A stretch of DNA of 64,000 nt. Origin: Chloroflexota bacterium. GTDB taxonomy: Bacteria; Chloroflexota; UBA11872. The stretch spans positions 1-64,000 of the forward strand of contig JAJDZU010000010.1 in assembly GCA_022824495.1 (NCBI GenBank). Direction: 5' to 3'. How positions within the stretch are numbered: the stretch's first letter is position 1; each line of letters starts with the position of its first letter. Below the pieces are notes generated by a model, which saw nothing but the letters and a program-made list of their open reading frames with translations, searched no databases and was not told where the DNA came from. Shown here piece after piece: positions 17,044 to 24,939 of this stretch. A program made the translations under genes and the position numbers.

Positions 17044-18156
17044 CTAGTAGCGATCCGGCCAGTAGCAGTAGGCGTCGATCGGCGGAAAGATGGCATCCAG
17101 GACTTCACAGTCGTGGCCTGAAAGCTCCACACCGTGGATCTCCCTCAACTCAGCAGCCGACCGATATCCAAACAGGATCTCCGCCAGCCGAGCCGATGGC
17201 ATCCGCACCCGGTGCCGGGGTAAGTCACCGCCCAACGGCAACTCGCCCGACCCCAGTTCAGTGTCAATCACGAGGCGCGACGGTCGCTGGCTTCCCAGGA
17301 CTTCGGCCCGCTTGTGGGCGTACGGCCCGAGCGCCTGCAGCACGGCGTCCGGGAGGCTGAGTCTGACCATCTGCGAGCGGCCTATCGGGCGCTCCGAACG
17401 AGCGGTCACCTCGAGGTTTCGCAGATACCTCCCGACGCGGCTTGCCGGATACACGTGAAACACCAACCTGCCCATCCGATGTCGGACCGCCACGTCCGCC
17501 ATGGCCCGGATCAAGGAGCCCGCCACCCCGCTGCTGATTGCCTGCGCATCCACGATGTCCAGTTGCTGCGCGTCGTGGTCGATCTCATCGCCGATGCAGT
17601 AGCCGACGATCTGACCGCGGTCGTCCAGCGCTACCTGCACCCAGGCGTCCAATCGGCCGAAATAGAGACCCTGGCGTGGACCCAGCCATCGCTCGGGTTC
17701 GCGCACGCGCATGCCGCTGATCCCGCTGGTCTCGCGGTTGTAAAGGCGAGCGATCGCGGGACGGTCCTGGGATTCAGCCTTGCGAATCCGGTGCCGGCGC
17801 GGCAGGGCTTCGGCGCGACGGGTGGAAACGGTGAAGTTGAACTCCGGCATCACCGTGGCGTAGGCCCAACGGTGATACAGGCCAGGGACGCCGTAGAGCG
17901 TGGAGATCGGCACACCGCGCGCTTTGGCCCGCGCCAGTACCGTCTCCAGCATGAAGCGCATGTGCCCCTGCATCTGATGCGCGTCGTCCGTGTGTACGCC
18001 CACGACGCCCGCACAGTCCAGCGTCACGCCCCGCAGTCGGTGACCTACCGTAAAGGTCTGCATCCAGCTGACCAGTTCACCGTCGACCTCAACGCGCACG
18101 CGCTCCCAGGGCGGTCCAAGCTCGTGCGGGAGAAACTGAATCGTGCGGTCAGGCAC
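17044..18156 (-). CDS. Eis-like GNAT N-acetyltransferase
   Basis: A 370-residue protein with a GNAT fold similar to Eis-type acetyltransferases. The acetyl-CoA part contains GVVGVHTDDAHQMQGHMRFM (about 50-69), a weakened version of V-x-V-x-P-x-x-R-x-x-G, followed by LYGVPGLYHRWAYATV. A second GNAT-like half and a sterol-carrier-like tail follow. Eis proteins acetylate amines, including aminoglycosides. The longer frame to 18285 overlaps gltX, so I use GTG 18154-18156, five bases after the gltX stop. It is probably co-transcribed with gltX. The expected P-loop Arg is partly missing, so activity is uncertain. Confidence 0.65.
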   Translation of the reverse strand: MPDRTIQFLPHELGPPWERVRVEVDGELVSWMQTFTVGHRLRGVTLDCAGVVGVHTDDAHQMQGHMRFMLETVLARAKARGVPISTLYGVPGLYHRWAYATVMPEFNFTVSTRRAEALPRRHRIRKAESQDRPAIARLYNRETSGISGMRVREPERWLGPRQGLYFGRLDAWVQVALDDRGQIVGYCIGDEIDHDAQQLDIVDAQAISSGVAGSLIRAMADVAVRHRMGRLVFHVYPASRVGRYLRNLEVTARSERPIGRSQMVRLSLPDAVLQALGPYAHKRAEVLGSQRPSRLVIDTELGSGELPLGGDLPRHRVRMPSARLAEILFGYRSAAELREIHGVELSGHDCEVLDAIFPPIDAYCYWPDRY

Positions 18157-18160
18157 CGGC

Positions 18161-19630
18161 TCAGGCGGCGGCCAGCTTGGCCAGACTAACCAGCGCGCGC
18201 CGCAGCCGATCCCGGCAGCGCTGGCGTCCCAATACCTCCATCGTGGCGAACAGCGGCGGCGTGGCGCGTCGGCCCGTGACGGCAATACGCACCGGCATAA
18301 ACAGGTCGCCAGCCCTCCAGTTCAGGTCGGCGGCCAGCGCGCGCATGGCGGCTTCCAGCGTGGGATCGTCGAACGGCTCCGTCGCGTCAACCAGTGCCGC
18401 TACTCGCTCCAGCGCTGTGGCGGTCTCGGCCGCCGAGTGCCGTCGGAACCTGACTTGCCCCATGTCCGGATCGAGATCGTCGTCGAAGAAGAAGTCCATC
18501 AACTCGGCTGTTCGGTTCAGATGCGACAGGCGCTCGTACTCCAGTTCCAGCGCCGCCGTGAAATATGGGCGCTGGTCGGAGCTAAGGTCCAGCCCGCCCG
18601 CGGTCGCGTATGGCCACGCCCGCTCGGCCAACTCCTGCAGGTCCAGCCGTCGAATCCAGACGCCGTTGAAGTGGTCCAGCCGCTGTGGGTCGAACACGGC
18701 GTCGGCGCGGTTCACCCGCTCCAGCCGGAACTCCTGCACCAACTCGTCCAAACTGAAGATCTCGCGCTCGTCCCCCGGCGCCCAGCCCAGGAAAACCAGG
18801 AAGTTGACCAGCGCCTCCGGCAAATAGCCCTGCGTTCGGTATTCCCCAACCCATTGCGCGCCGTCCCGGCTCGAGAACTTCTGGCGGCGTCGGTTGACCA
18901 CCAGCGGCAGATGCGCGAAGGCGGGTGGCGTCCAGCCAAGGGCTTCGTACAAGAGCACCTGTCGGAACGTATTGGACACGTGATCTTTCCCGCGGATCAC
19001 ATGGCTGATTCGCATGTGCTCGTCGTCGACCACGACGGCCATGTTGTAAAGCGCCGACCCGTCGCCCCGCGCAATCACGAAGTCGTCGACCTCGTCAGGA
19101 CCGACGCGGATGTTCCCGAGCACGATGTCGTCGAACTGTACGGGACTCGGCTCGGACCGAAATCGGACTGCCGGAATCACGCCGGCTGACTTGCGCTCGG
19201 CGATCTCGGCTGCGCTGAATCGACGGCCCAGGCCCGAATAGCGCGGCGGCCGTCCCTCGGCCCGTTGCTGCTCGCGTTCGGCGGCGCGCTCGTCGGCCGT
19301 CGTGTAGTCGTAGTAGGCCCGCTCGTTAGCCAGCAGTTGCTGCACGGCCTCCCGATAGATGTCCTGCCGTTCACTCTGCCGATAGGGCCCGAACGGTCCA
19401 CCCACGTTTGGGCCCTCGTCCCAATCCAGGCCCAGCCAGCGCAACCCCTCGTAGATCCCCTCTTCGTGCGACGCGTCGCTGCGCTGCGCGTCGGTGTCCT
19501 CAACGCGAAGGATGAAGGTGCCACCCAAACCACGGGCCATCAGGTAGTTGCACAACGCCGTGCGCGCGTTCCCCACGTGCAGGTCGCCCGTGGGACTCGG
19601 CGCCATGCGTACTCGGATTGGCTGAGTCAT
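18161..19630 (-). CDS. gltX: Glutamyl-tRNA synthetase
   Basis: A 489-residue class I synthetase that charges tRNA-Glu in the cytoplasm. PSPTGDLHVGNARTAL (11-26) carries the HIGH signature as HVGN. The KMSKS loop is QKFSSRDGA. RVEDTDAQRS and the FLGW motif are also typical. A C-terminal anticodon-binding helical domain ends the protein. I start at ATG 19628-19630 (MTQPIRVRMAP); upstream Ala-rich codons are not conserved. It is the clearest housekeeping gene of this operon. Confidence 0.93.
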   Translation of the reverse strand: MTQPIRVRMAPSPTGDLHVGNARTALCNYLMARGLGGTFILRVEDTDAQRSDASHEEGIYEGLRWLGLDWDEGPNVGGPFGPYRQSERQDIYREAVQQLLANERAYYDYTTADERAAEREQQRAEGRPPRYSGLGRRFSAAEIAERKSAGVIPAVRFRSEPSPVQFDDIVLGNIRVGPDEVDDFVIARGDGSALYNMAVVVDDEHMRISHVIRGKDHVSNTFRQVLLYEALGWTPPAFAHLPLVVNRRRQKFSSRDGAQWVGEYRTQGYLPEALVNFLVFLGWAPGDEREIFSLDELVQEFRLERVNRADAVFDPQRLDHFNGVWIRRLDLQELAERAWPYATAGGLDLSSDQRPYFTAALELEYERLSHLNRTAELMDFFFDDDLDPDMGQVRFRRHSAAETATALERVAALVDATEPFDDPTLEAAMRALAADLNWRAGDLFMPVRIAVTGRRATPPLFATMEVLGRQRCRDRLRRALVSLAKLAAA

Positions 19631-19679
19631 GGCGCGCAGTATCTCACCGGCAGCCGCGGCATTCGCCGCCACGGACGGC

Positions 19680-20522
19680 TCAACGGTCGTAGTAACCGAT
19701 AATCGTGTCCATGGCTGCCGAGAGCTCGGCGACCCAGGCTTCCGGGGCTGCGCTGCTGGGACTCACCTCGGGCGTAATCCAGCCGCGATACCCCACGCGC
19801 CGCAGCGTCTGCATAACTACTGGCCAATCCACGTCCCCGTGCAGCAACTGCGTGAATCCCAACCATCCGCCTGGCCTGAGCGTGAAGTCCTTGACGTGCA
19901 CGCGGGCGATGCGCTCGCCTCCCAGCGCCTCGATCCAGTGTTGCGGTCGCCCGAACTGCATCACGTTGCCGACGTCGAAGTAAACGCGCAGGCGAGGGCT
20001 GGCGAAGCCGTCCACGAACTCCAGCATGTCCCGCGGGCTTAGGATCAGTGCGTTCCAGACGTTCTCGACCGCCAGCGTCACGCCGGCATCTTCGGCCGCC
20101 GGCAGCAGTGCCTCGGTAGCCGCGCGCGCGGCGTCCCAGACCTGGGTGAACGGTTGGTCGTCGGTGACGACGCCGGGGATGTAGAGCAGCGTGTCCACCT
20201 CCAGCTCTGACGCCAGGTCAATGCTGGACCGCACCAGCGCCTGTCCCTCCTTGCGTATCTCCGCATCAAGAGACGACGCCGAGTACTGCCAGGGCAAACC
20301 CGCGTTGAGACCGAGGATCGGAGGTCCGTCGGCGGCCAGCCTTCGAAGCTCGTGTCGCTCGGCACCGGATGCTCGCAACGAGAACGGCCCGTCTGCCGGC
20401 AGCGTCAACTCCACACCCTCGAAGCCACCATGACGAGCGAGGCGAAAGATCTCTGGAATCTGCGGGTCGCCGCCCACGCAGCTATCACGCAGACCTTTGC
20501 GTGGGTGGGGTGCGGATTTCAT
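19680..20522 (-). CDS. Sugar phosphate isomerase/epimerase-type TIM barrel
   Basis: A 280-residue protein of the xylose-isomerase-like AP-endonuclease-2 family. The metal-binding residues lie in order along the barrel: E in LAVENVWN (about 150), D in YFDVGN (about 182), H in ARVHVKD (about 209) and E in ITPEVS (about 253). It probably isomerises or epimerises a ketose, inositol derivative or sugar acid. It is 49 bases upstream of gltX on the same strand. The family rarely allows substrate prediction. Confidence 0.78.
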   Translation of the reverse strand: MKSAPHPRKGLRDSCVGGDPQIPEIFRLARHGGFEGVELTLPADGPFSLRASGAERHELRRLAADGPPILGLNAGLPWQYSASSLDAEIRKEGQALVRSSIDLASELEVDTLLYIPGVVTDDQPFTQVWDAARAATEALLPAAEDAGVTLAVENVWNALILSPRDMLEFVDGFASPRLRVYFDVGNVMQFGRPQHWIEALGGERIARVHVKDFTLRPGGWLGFTQLLHGDVDWPVVMQTLRRVGYRGWITPEVSPSSAAPEAWVAELSAAMDTIIGYYDR

Positions 20523-20597
20523 TCGTGAAGGTGTCCAATACTCAGGGAGTGGGTCTTGAGCGTAGTTGGCCGCCCAAGAACAGTATCCAGGGCAGGG

Positions 20598-21419
20598 TTA
20601 AGGCTTGTAAGCAATGGCCTCCCCAAATGCAATGGCGCCGACGGCGCCCGGATTGGCCTTCCACTCGTCAATGCTGGCCTGCCAGTCATCGAGTTGCTGC
20701 TGTGACGCCAGCCCGAATTGCACGATGGCCGCCATGACCTTGGGCGAGAAGAACCAGTCGTTAATGAAGCCGTGGAAGAAGGCCACGTCTTCGGTGGCGC
20801 CGAAGTAGTCGAACGAGCCGGAGGCCTGGATATTCGAAAACCCGGCCTCCATCAGATGGGCCTTGAGCTCCCGTCCCATTTCGGGGTGGCCGCCGTTCCC
20901 GGCCAGGAGCCTGGCGAAGGTGGTCCAGGCGTGGACGGACTCTTCTTCGCCGGGATGCAGGAACGAGGAGGAGATCGACGATTCACGACTGGCAATGATG
21001 CCGCCGGGCTTCAGGACCCGCATGACCTCGGCCAGGGCCGCCTGGGTGTCGGGCACGTGCATGAGTACGGCGTGGCAGTGGGCGACATCGAATGAGTCGT
21101 CTTCGAACGGCAGGTCGGTTATATCGCCGGCGTGAAACGTGGCGTTGGCGTGTCCGCCGGCCAGGGCGGCGGCGCGGGCGAGCTCGATTTGGGAGGCTTC
21201 GATATCGACGCCGTGAAGCTCGCCGGGCTCGACGGCCTCGGCGAGACCGACCGAGAGCGTCCCGGGGCCGCAGCCGAAGTCCAGCACGCGCTGGCCCGGG
21301 CTGAGATGCGGGAGGAGATGCATGGCGTGGGTATGCACGCTGCGACGATCAAGCAACTGCTGAAAGTCGTCGCTGTAGCCCATGGTGTAGGTGGAGTCCT
21401 GTGCCGCCTGGTCAGACAT
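20598..21419 (-). CDS. SAM-dependent methyltransferase (class I)
   Basis: A 273-residue UbiE/COQ5-like methyltransferase. VLDFGCGPGTLSVGL (45-59) is the SAM-binding motif I, GVDIEASQIELA motif II, and DDSFDVAHCHAVLMHVPD (motif IV-V area) contacts the adenine. Like many of this group it lacks a membrane segment. A C-terminal extension (about 190-273) may form the acceptor lid. The acceptor is unknown. It stands alone between two operons. Confidence 0.8.
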   Translation of the reverse strand: MSDQAAQDSTYTMGYSDDFQQLLDRRSVHTHAMHLLPHLSPGQRVLDFGCGPGTLSVGLAEAVEPGELHGVDIEASQIELARAAALAGGHANATFHAGDITDLPFEDDSFDVAHCHAVLMHVPDTQAALAEVMRVLKPGGIIASRESSISSSFLHPGEEESVHAWTTFARLLAGNGGHPEMGRELKAHLMEAGFSNIQASGSFDYFGATEDVAFFHGFINDWFFSPKVMAAIVQFGLASQQQLDDWQASIDEWKANPGAVGAIAFGEAIAYKP

Positions 21420-21567
21420 TGCCGCCCGCTCTCTGATTGCCAGCTACCTGTCAGACATCGTAGGCCAGCAGCGAGAGACCCGAAAATCCCCGACGGCAAG
21501 GGGCGAAGTGATGGCCCGCCACCGTGGATGCGCCAGGCGAACCGGTGGCCGGCCAGCGTGGAGGCGC

Positions 21568-22596
21568 CTACCGGAAGCGGGGAACGTCGACGAATTCGTG
21601 TCGCAGGGCCGACGCGTAGGCGGCTTCGGTACAGGCGACGCCGGCCCAGCCGTCACGGCCGTCGGCGCACGGGGGGCGTCCCGTGGCAATGGCTTCCGCA
21701 AAGTCGCGTAGCAGGCCGACGTTCATGCTGGAGGCGAACGAGACTTCCCGGTACGGAGTCTCGGGATCAGTCTCGGTGACGCGGATGACGTCGTCGGTGA
21801 TGTCGAACTGAACCACTCCCGCGTCGCAGACGATTCGGCCGCTGACATCGCCCCAGCGGCGCCAATTGGGTGGACGATTCCAGCTTGGGTCGCAGGTACC
21901 GATGACGCCGGAGTCGAAGACCTCGATCAAGGCGCCGGTGTCCTCCACCGGGATGTCGCGAGCCAAGGTCTCAGCCTCGCAATAGATCTGTGCGACTTCG
22001 GATTCGCTGAACCAGCGCATCAGATCCGTGGCGTGCACGATGTGGTCGCGGATGGCTCCGCCTCCGGAGCGCGCCGGGTCGATAAACCAGCCGCTGGGCC
22101 GGGCGCCCAGCACATTGGTGAGCGACATGGCTCTGATGGCGCCCAGTTCGCCGCTATCGAGGCGGCGCTTGGCCTCCCAGACGGGAGGGGAATGCCGAAC
22201 GGGGTAGGCGGTGGCCAGCGTCACGCCACGCTCGGCGCAGCCGTGCACCATGGCCGTCGCGTCAGCCAGGGTAATCGCCAGCGGTTTCTCACAGAGTACG
22301 TGCATGCCAGCCTCGGCAGCCGCCAGCGTGAGATCGTGATGCGTGACGTTGGCGGAGCAGATGCTGACGCAGTCGACGTCGTCGGCCCGAAAGACGTCGG
22401 CGTGGCTTGCGTGGATCCGCACGGAGTCGCCACCGCTGCCCTCGGATAACACGTGCTCTGCTTGCGCGCGAAGTTCCGGGTCGGGCTCCGAGACTGCAAC
22501 CAACTCAATCTCGGGCAGGTCAAGCATGGCTCGCAGGTAGGAGTACTGGTGGCCGTGCTCGAAGCTCACGGCGGCTATGCGGATGGGCGGGCTCAT
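21568..22596 (-). CDS. Gfo/Idh/MocA family oxidoreductase
   Basis: A 342-residue NAD(P)-dependent dehydrogenase. The N-terminal Rossmann part replaces the usual GxGxxG by AVSFEHGHQYSYLRAM, a variant seen in some family members. MHVLCEKPLAIT (about 93-104) contains the catalytic Lys. GGGAIRDHIVHATDLMRW supplies the Asp/His pair of the C-terminal domain. Its ATG overlaps by four bases with the stop of the upstream degenerate relative at 22593, so both are made together, possibly as a hetero-oligomer. Confidence 0.85.
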   Translation of the reverse strand: MSPPIRIAAVSFEHGHQYSYLRAMLDLPEIELVAVSEPDPELRAQAEHVLSEGSGGDSVRIHASHADVFRADDVDCVSICSANVTHHDLTLAAAEAGMHVLCEKPLAITLADATAMVHGCAERGVTLATAYPVRHSPPVWEAKRRLDSGELGAIRAMSLTNVLGARPSGWFIDPARSGGGAIRDHIVHATDLMRWFSESEVAQIYCEAETLARDIPVEDTGALIEVFDSGVIGTCDPSWNRPPNWRRWGDVSGRIVCDAGVVQFDITDDVIRVTETDPETPYREVSFASSMNVGLLRDFAEAIATGRPPCADGRDGWAGVACTEAAYASALRHEFVDVPRFR

Positions 22597-23393
22597 ACGG
22601 ACACCGCCATTTCGGAATCGCAGGCGTGAACGAGCGCGCGGTAGCCGGCGTGGGCATCGGTCAGCACGGCATCCAGTTCGGCCGGCGGTCCGGGCTGATC
22701 AGTGCAACAAAGATCGGCGACGAACCGAGCGTAGGGATGAACATCCGTCGCGGGCAGCGGCGTGGCGACCCCGCGACTTGTGACCCGATTGATGTCAAGC
22801 CGCGAGTCGTATTCGCGGATTCCGCCTCGGCCGAGGGCCTCGTAGAAGCGGAGGTCGGCGCCTGGGGGCCCTCCGGCGACGGCTTCGACGTAGGCGATCG
22901 AATCGTCACGAAAGCGTCCCACGCCGTAAATCGCCTCGAAGCCGGCGCCGCACGGTTGGCGGCGAGCGGCGATTCGCTTGAGGCCGCCACCCAGCGCGGT
23001 GAGGGCCAAGACAGCCCGCCAGGCGGTGGGACCAATGCCGGGCGACGCCGTGACCACGATGGCCTTGGTCATGGTGCGTCGACCAAGCGATTCGAGGTCA
23101 GCTGCCATGGCCGCTACCGGGCCGCTGCGAAGGTCCGGCCAGGCCGAAAGCGTTGGCGCACCGCGACCGGCCGGAATCGGAGCGCCAGAAACAATGGTCG
23201 CGTCCGAGTCGAGCAGGCGGTCGTGCAGATTCGTGGGGAGGGCTCCGGGATCCTCCAGGTCCACCACCGCGTCGGCGGCGAGGCGGGCGTCGGATCTCAA
23301 CCAGTTCACCTGGCCGGACCCGAGGACATCCGCGTAGGCGGCGCGGCGTTCTGAGCCGGTTGGGCCCGGGCCAATGAGCGCGCGCCTGATCAT
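22593..23393 (-). CDS. Degenerate Gfo/Idh/MocA-like protein
   Basis: A 266-residue protein whose C-terminal half (YDSRLDINRVTSRGVATPLP onward, with YARFVADL) looks like the second domain of Gfo/Idh enzymes. The N-terminal half lacks a recognisable GxGxxG and has no EKP motif, so the catalytic Lys is absent. It overlaps both neighbours by four bases (NUDIX stop/ATG here, and stop here/ATG of the intact Gfo/Idh). This suggests a subunit or scaffold role with the intact partner. Catalytic activity is unlikely. Confidence 0.55.
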   Translation of the reverse strand: MIRRALIGPGPTGSERRAAYADVLGSGQVNWLRSDARLAADAVVDLEDPGALPTNLHDRLLDSDATIVSGAPIPAGRGAPTLSAWPDLRSGPVAAMAADLESLGRRTMTKAIVVTASPGIGPTAWRAVLALTALGGGLKRIAARRQPCGAGFEAIYGVGRFRDDSIAYVEAVAGGPPGADLRFYEALGRGGIREYDSRLDINRVTSRGVATPLPATDVHPYARFVADLCCTDQPGPPAELDAVLTDAHAGYRALVHACDSEMAVSV

Positions 23394-23935
23394 TCGGAAA
23401 GCAGGTCGCGCTGCCAGGCTATGAGCACCGTGTTGATCATGCCTGCATGGTCGTACTGATCGTCCAGAATTCGCTGTCGAAGCTCGTGGATCGGAATGCG
23501 GACAACTTCCAGGATCTCGGTCTCGTCCAGCTTGGCCTCGCCTTGCGACAGGTTGCGGCCGATGAACATGTGCATGCGGAAGCCGCTCAAGGCCGGAACC
23601 GGAAGAAAGGAACCCAGGTCCTGCAGGTCGCCAATGCGCAGGCCGGTTTCTTCCTCGAACTCGCGGTGGGCGCAGGCGGCGGGTGTCTCGTTGCGGTCGA
23701 CGTGGCCTGCAGGCAACTCCAGCATGACCTGGCCGGTGGGATGCCGGTACTGGCGCACACAGACTGCCTGGTTGTCATCGTCCATCCCAAGCACGGTGAC
23801 GGCGCCACCGCTGAGCTTGAGGTAGGTGTAGTCCATCTCGCGGCCGTCTTCGCGGGCCCGCAGACGGTCGATGACGACGGGAAAGCGACCCCGCCAGGCC
23901 AGCCGGGAGGCGATGACGTCCCACTCGAGGTTCAT
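23390..23935 (-). CDS. NUDIX hydrolase, ADP-ribose pyrophosphatase-like
   Basis: A 181-residue protein with a full Nudix box G-x5-E-x7-REUXEEXGU at 78-100 (GHVDRNETPAACAHREFEEE, then TGL). LGMDDDNQAVCVRQYRHPTG before it is typical of ADP-ribose or nucleotide-sugar pyrophosphatases. It hydrolyses nucleoside diphosphates linked to another moiety. The start at ATG 23933-23935 gives the conserved MNLEWDV beginning; the frame stays open 66 bases upstream. It lies 34 bases after the HAD gene in the same operon. Confidence 0.85.
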   Translation of the reverse strand: MNLEWDVIASRLAWRGRFPVVIDRLRAREDGREMDYTYLKLSGGAVTVLGMDDDNQAVCVRQYRHPTGQVMLELPAGHVDRNETPAACAHREFEEETGLRIGDLQDLGSFLPVPALSGFRMHMFIGRNLSQGEAKLDETEILEVVRIPIHELRQRILDDQYDHAGMINTVLIAWQRDLLSE

Positions 23936-23969
23936 TGATTTTCCGGGGCGGCCAGATGACTCGCCGAGG

Positions 23970-24728
23970 TTACGGCAGCGGCCAGGGCGCGGGGGCGACA
24001 TGGGGTTGGATGAGGTTGGGGAGTTCGGCGATTGAGGCGATCACGGGCACCGGGGAATCGGCGGGGACGGATGGGTTGACCCAAACGGCGTCGATGCCGG
24101 CGTTCAGCGCGCCGTTGACATCCGCGTCCAGGCCATCTCCGACGTGGAGGACGCGCCGGCGGTCGGCTTGCGCGATGGCCAGGCCGCGTTCGAAGAAGAG
24201 GCGGTCCGGTTTCTCGGCGCCGATGTCGGCGCTGACGACCTGGGCGGCAAAGAAGCGTTCCAGGTCAAGCAGGGCCAGCAGGCGGCCGAGCCAACCTTCC
24301 CAGTTGGAAGCGACGACCAAGCGCAAGCCCTGGCGGTTGAGTGCTCGCAGGGCTTCGACGGCGCCAGGCATGGGTTGGTAGGCCTCGAACGAGCTGAAGC
24401 GCTGGTAGAGGGCGTGGCTGAAGTCGCGAGGGTCGGAGAGTCCCAGCGCCTCACCCAGGCGGGCGTAGTGGGTGCGCCAGTAGCGGGAGGAGGCCGAGGT
24501 GGTGATGGAGTGGCCGCGGGAGCGGCTGGCTTTGACGTCCCGACGCCAGATGTCGGCGGCCCGCCGTTCGAAGCTGTCTGGCGGATGCAAAACGCCAAAG
24601 TCGGCGGCGATGGCCAGGACGGTTTCGAGGAAGGGCGGGTGGATGTGGACAACCGTTTCGCCGATGTCTACGAAGACGGTCCGGTAGGGACCGCGGAGAG
24701 GGCGGGGCGTGGGGAGAGCTTGGTTCAC
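23970..24728 (-). CDS. HAD-superfamily hydrolase
   Basis: A 252-residue haloacid dehalogenase-like phosphatase. Motif I is VFVDIGETV with the nucleophile D21; the usual second Asp (acid/base) is Gly, as in some HDHD3-like members, which could lower or change activity. Motif II is VVASN, motif III lies near EKPDRLFFE, and motif IV is HVGDGLDADVNGA. A helical cap occupies about 40-110. Start is GTG 24726-24728. It leads a minus-strand operon with NUDIX and Gfo/Idh genes. An ACATATATGT stretch 38-48 bases upstream may be part of the promoter. Confidence 0.78.
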   Translation of the reverse strand: MNQALPTPRPLRGPYRTVFVDIGETVVHIHPPFLETVLAIAADFGVLHPPDSFERRAADIWRRDVKASRSRGHSITTSASSRYWRTHYARLGEALGLSDPRDFSHALYQRFSSFEAYQPMPGAVEALRALNRQGLRLVVASNWEGWLGRLLALLDLERFFAAQVVSADIGAEKPDRLFFERGLAIAQADRRRVLHVGDGLDADVNGALNAGIDAVWVNPSVPADSPVPVIASIAELPNLIQPHVAPAPWPLP

Positions 24729-24939
24729 GGGCGATTATCGGAGTTGCGGGTCAGTCGCGTCGTGCGACATATATGTGAATGATGAGGTCTGGCGCGATTT
24801 TCTGCGTGGGTGGACGGGGAACGGAAACCGGCGCGGGGCGAGCGCGGGTTCGATGGTCGGGATCGCTGGTGGAATCGCAGCGCCGCGAATTGCCCGCGCG
24901 GGGGCACGGCGATGGAGCGATTGGCCGACGCGTTACGGG

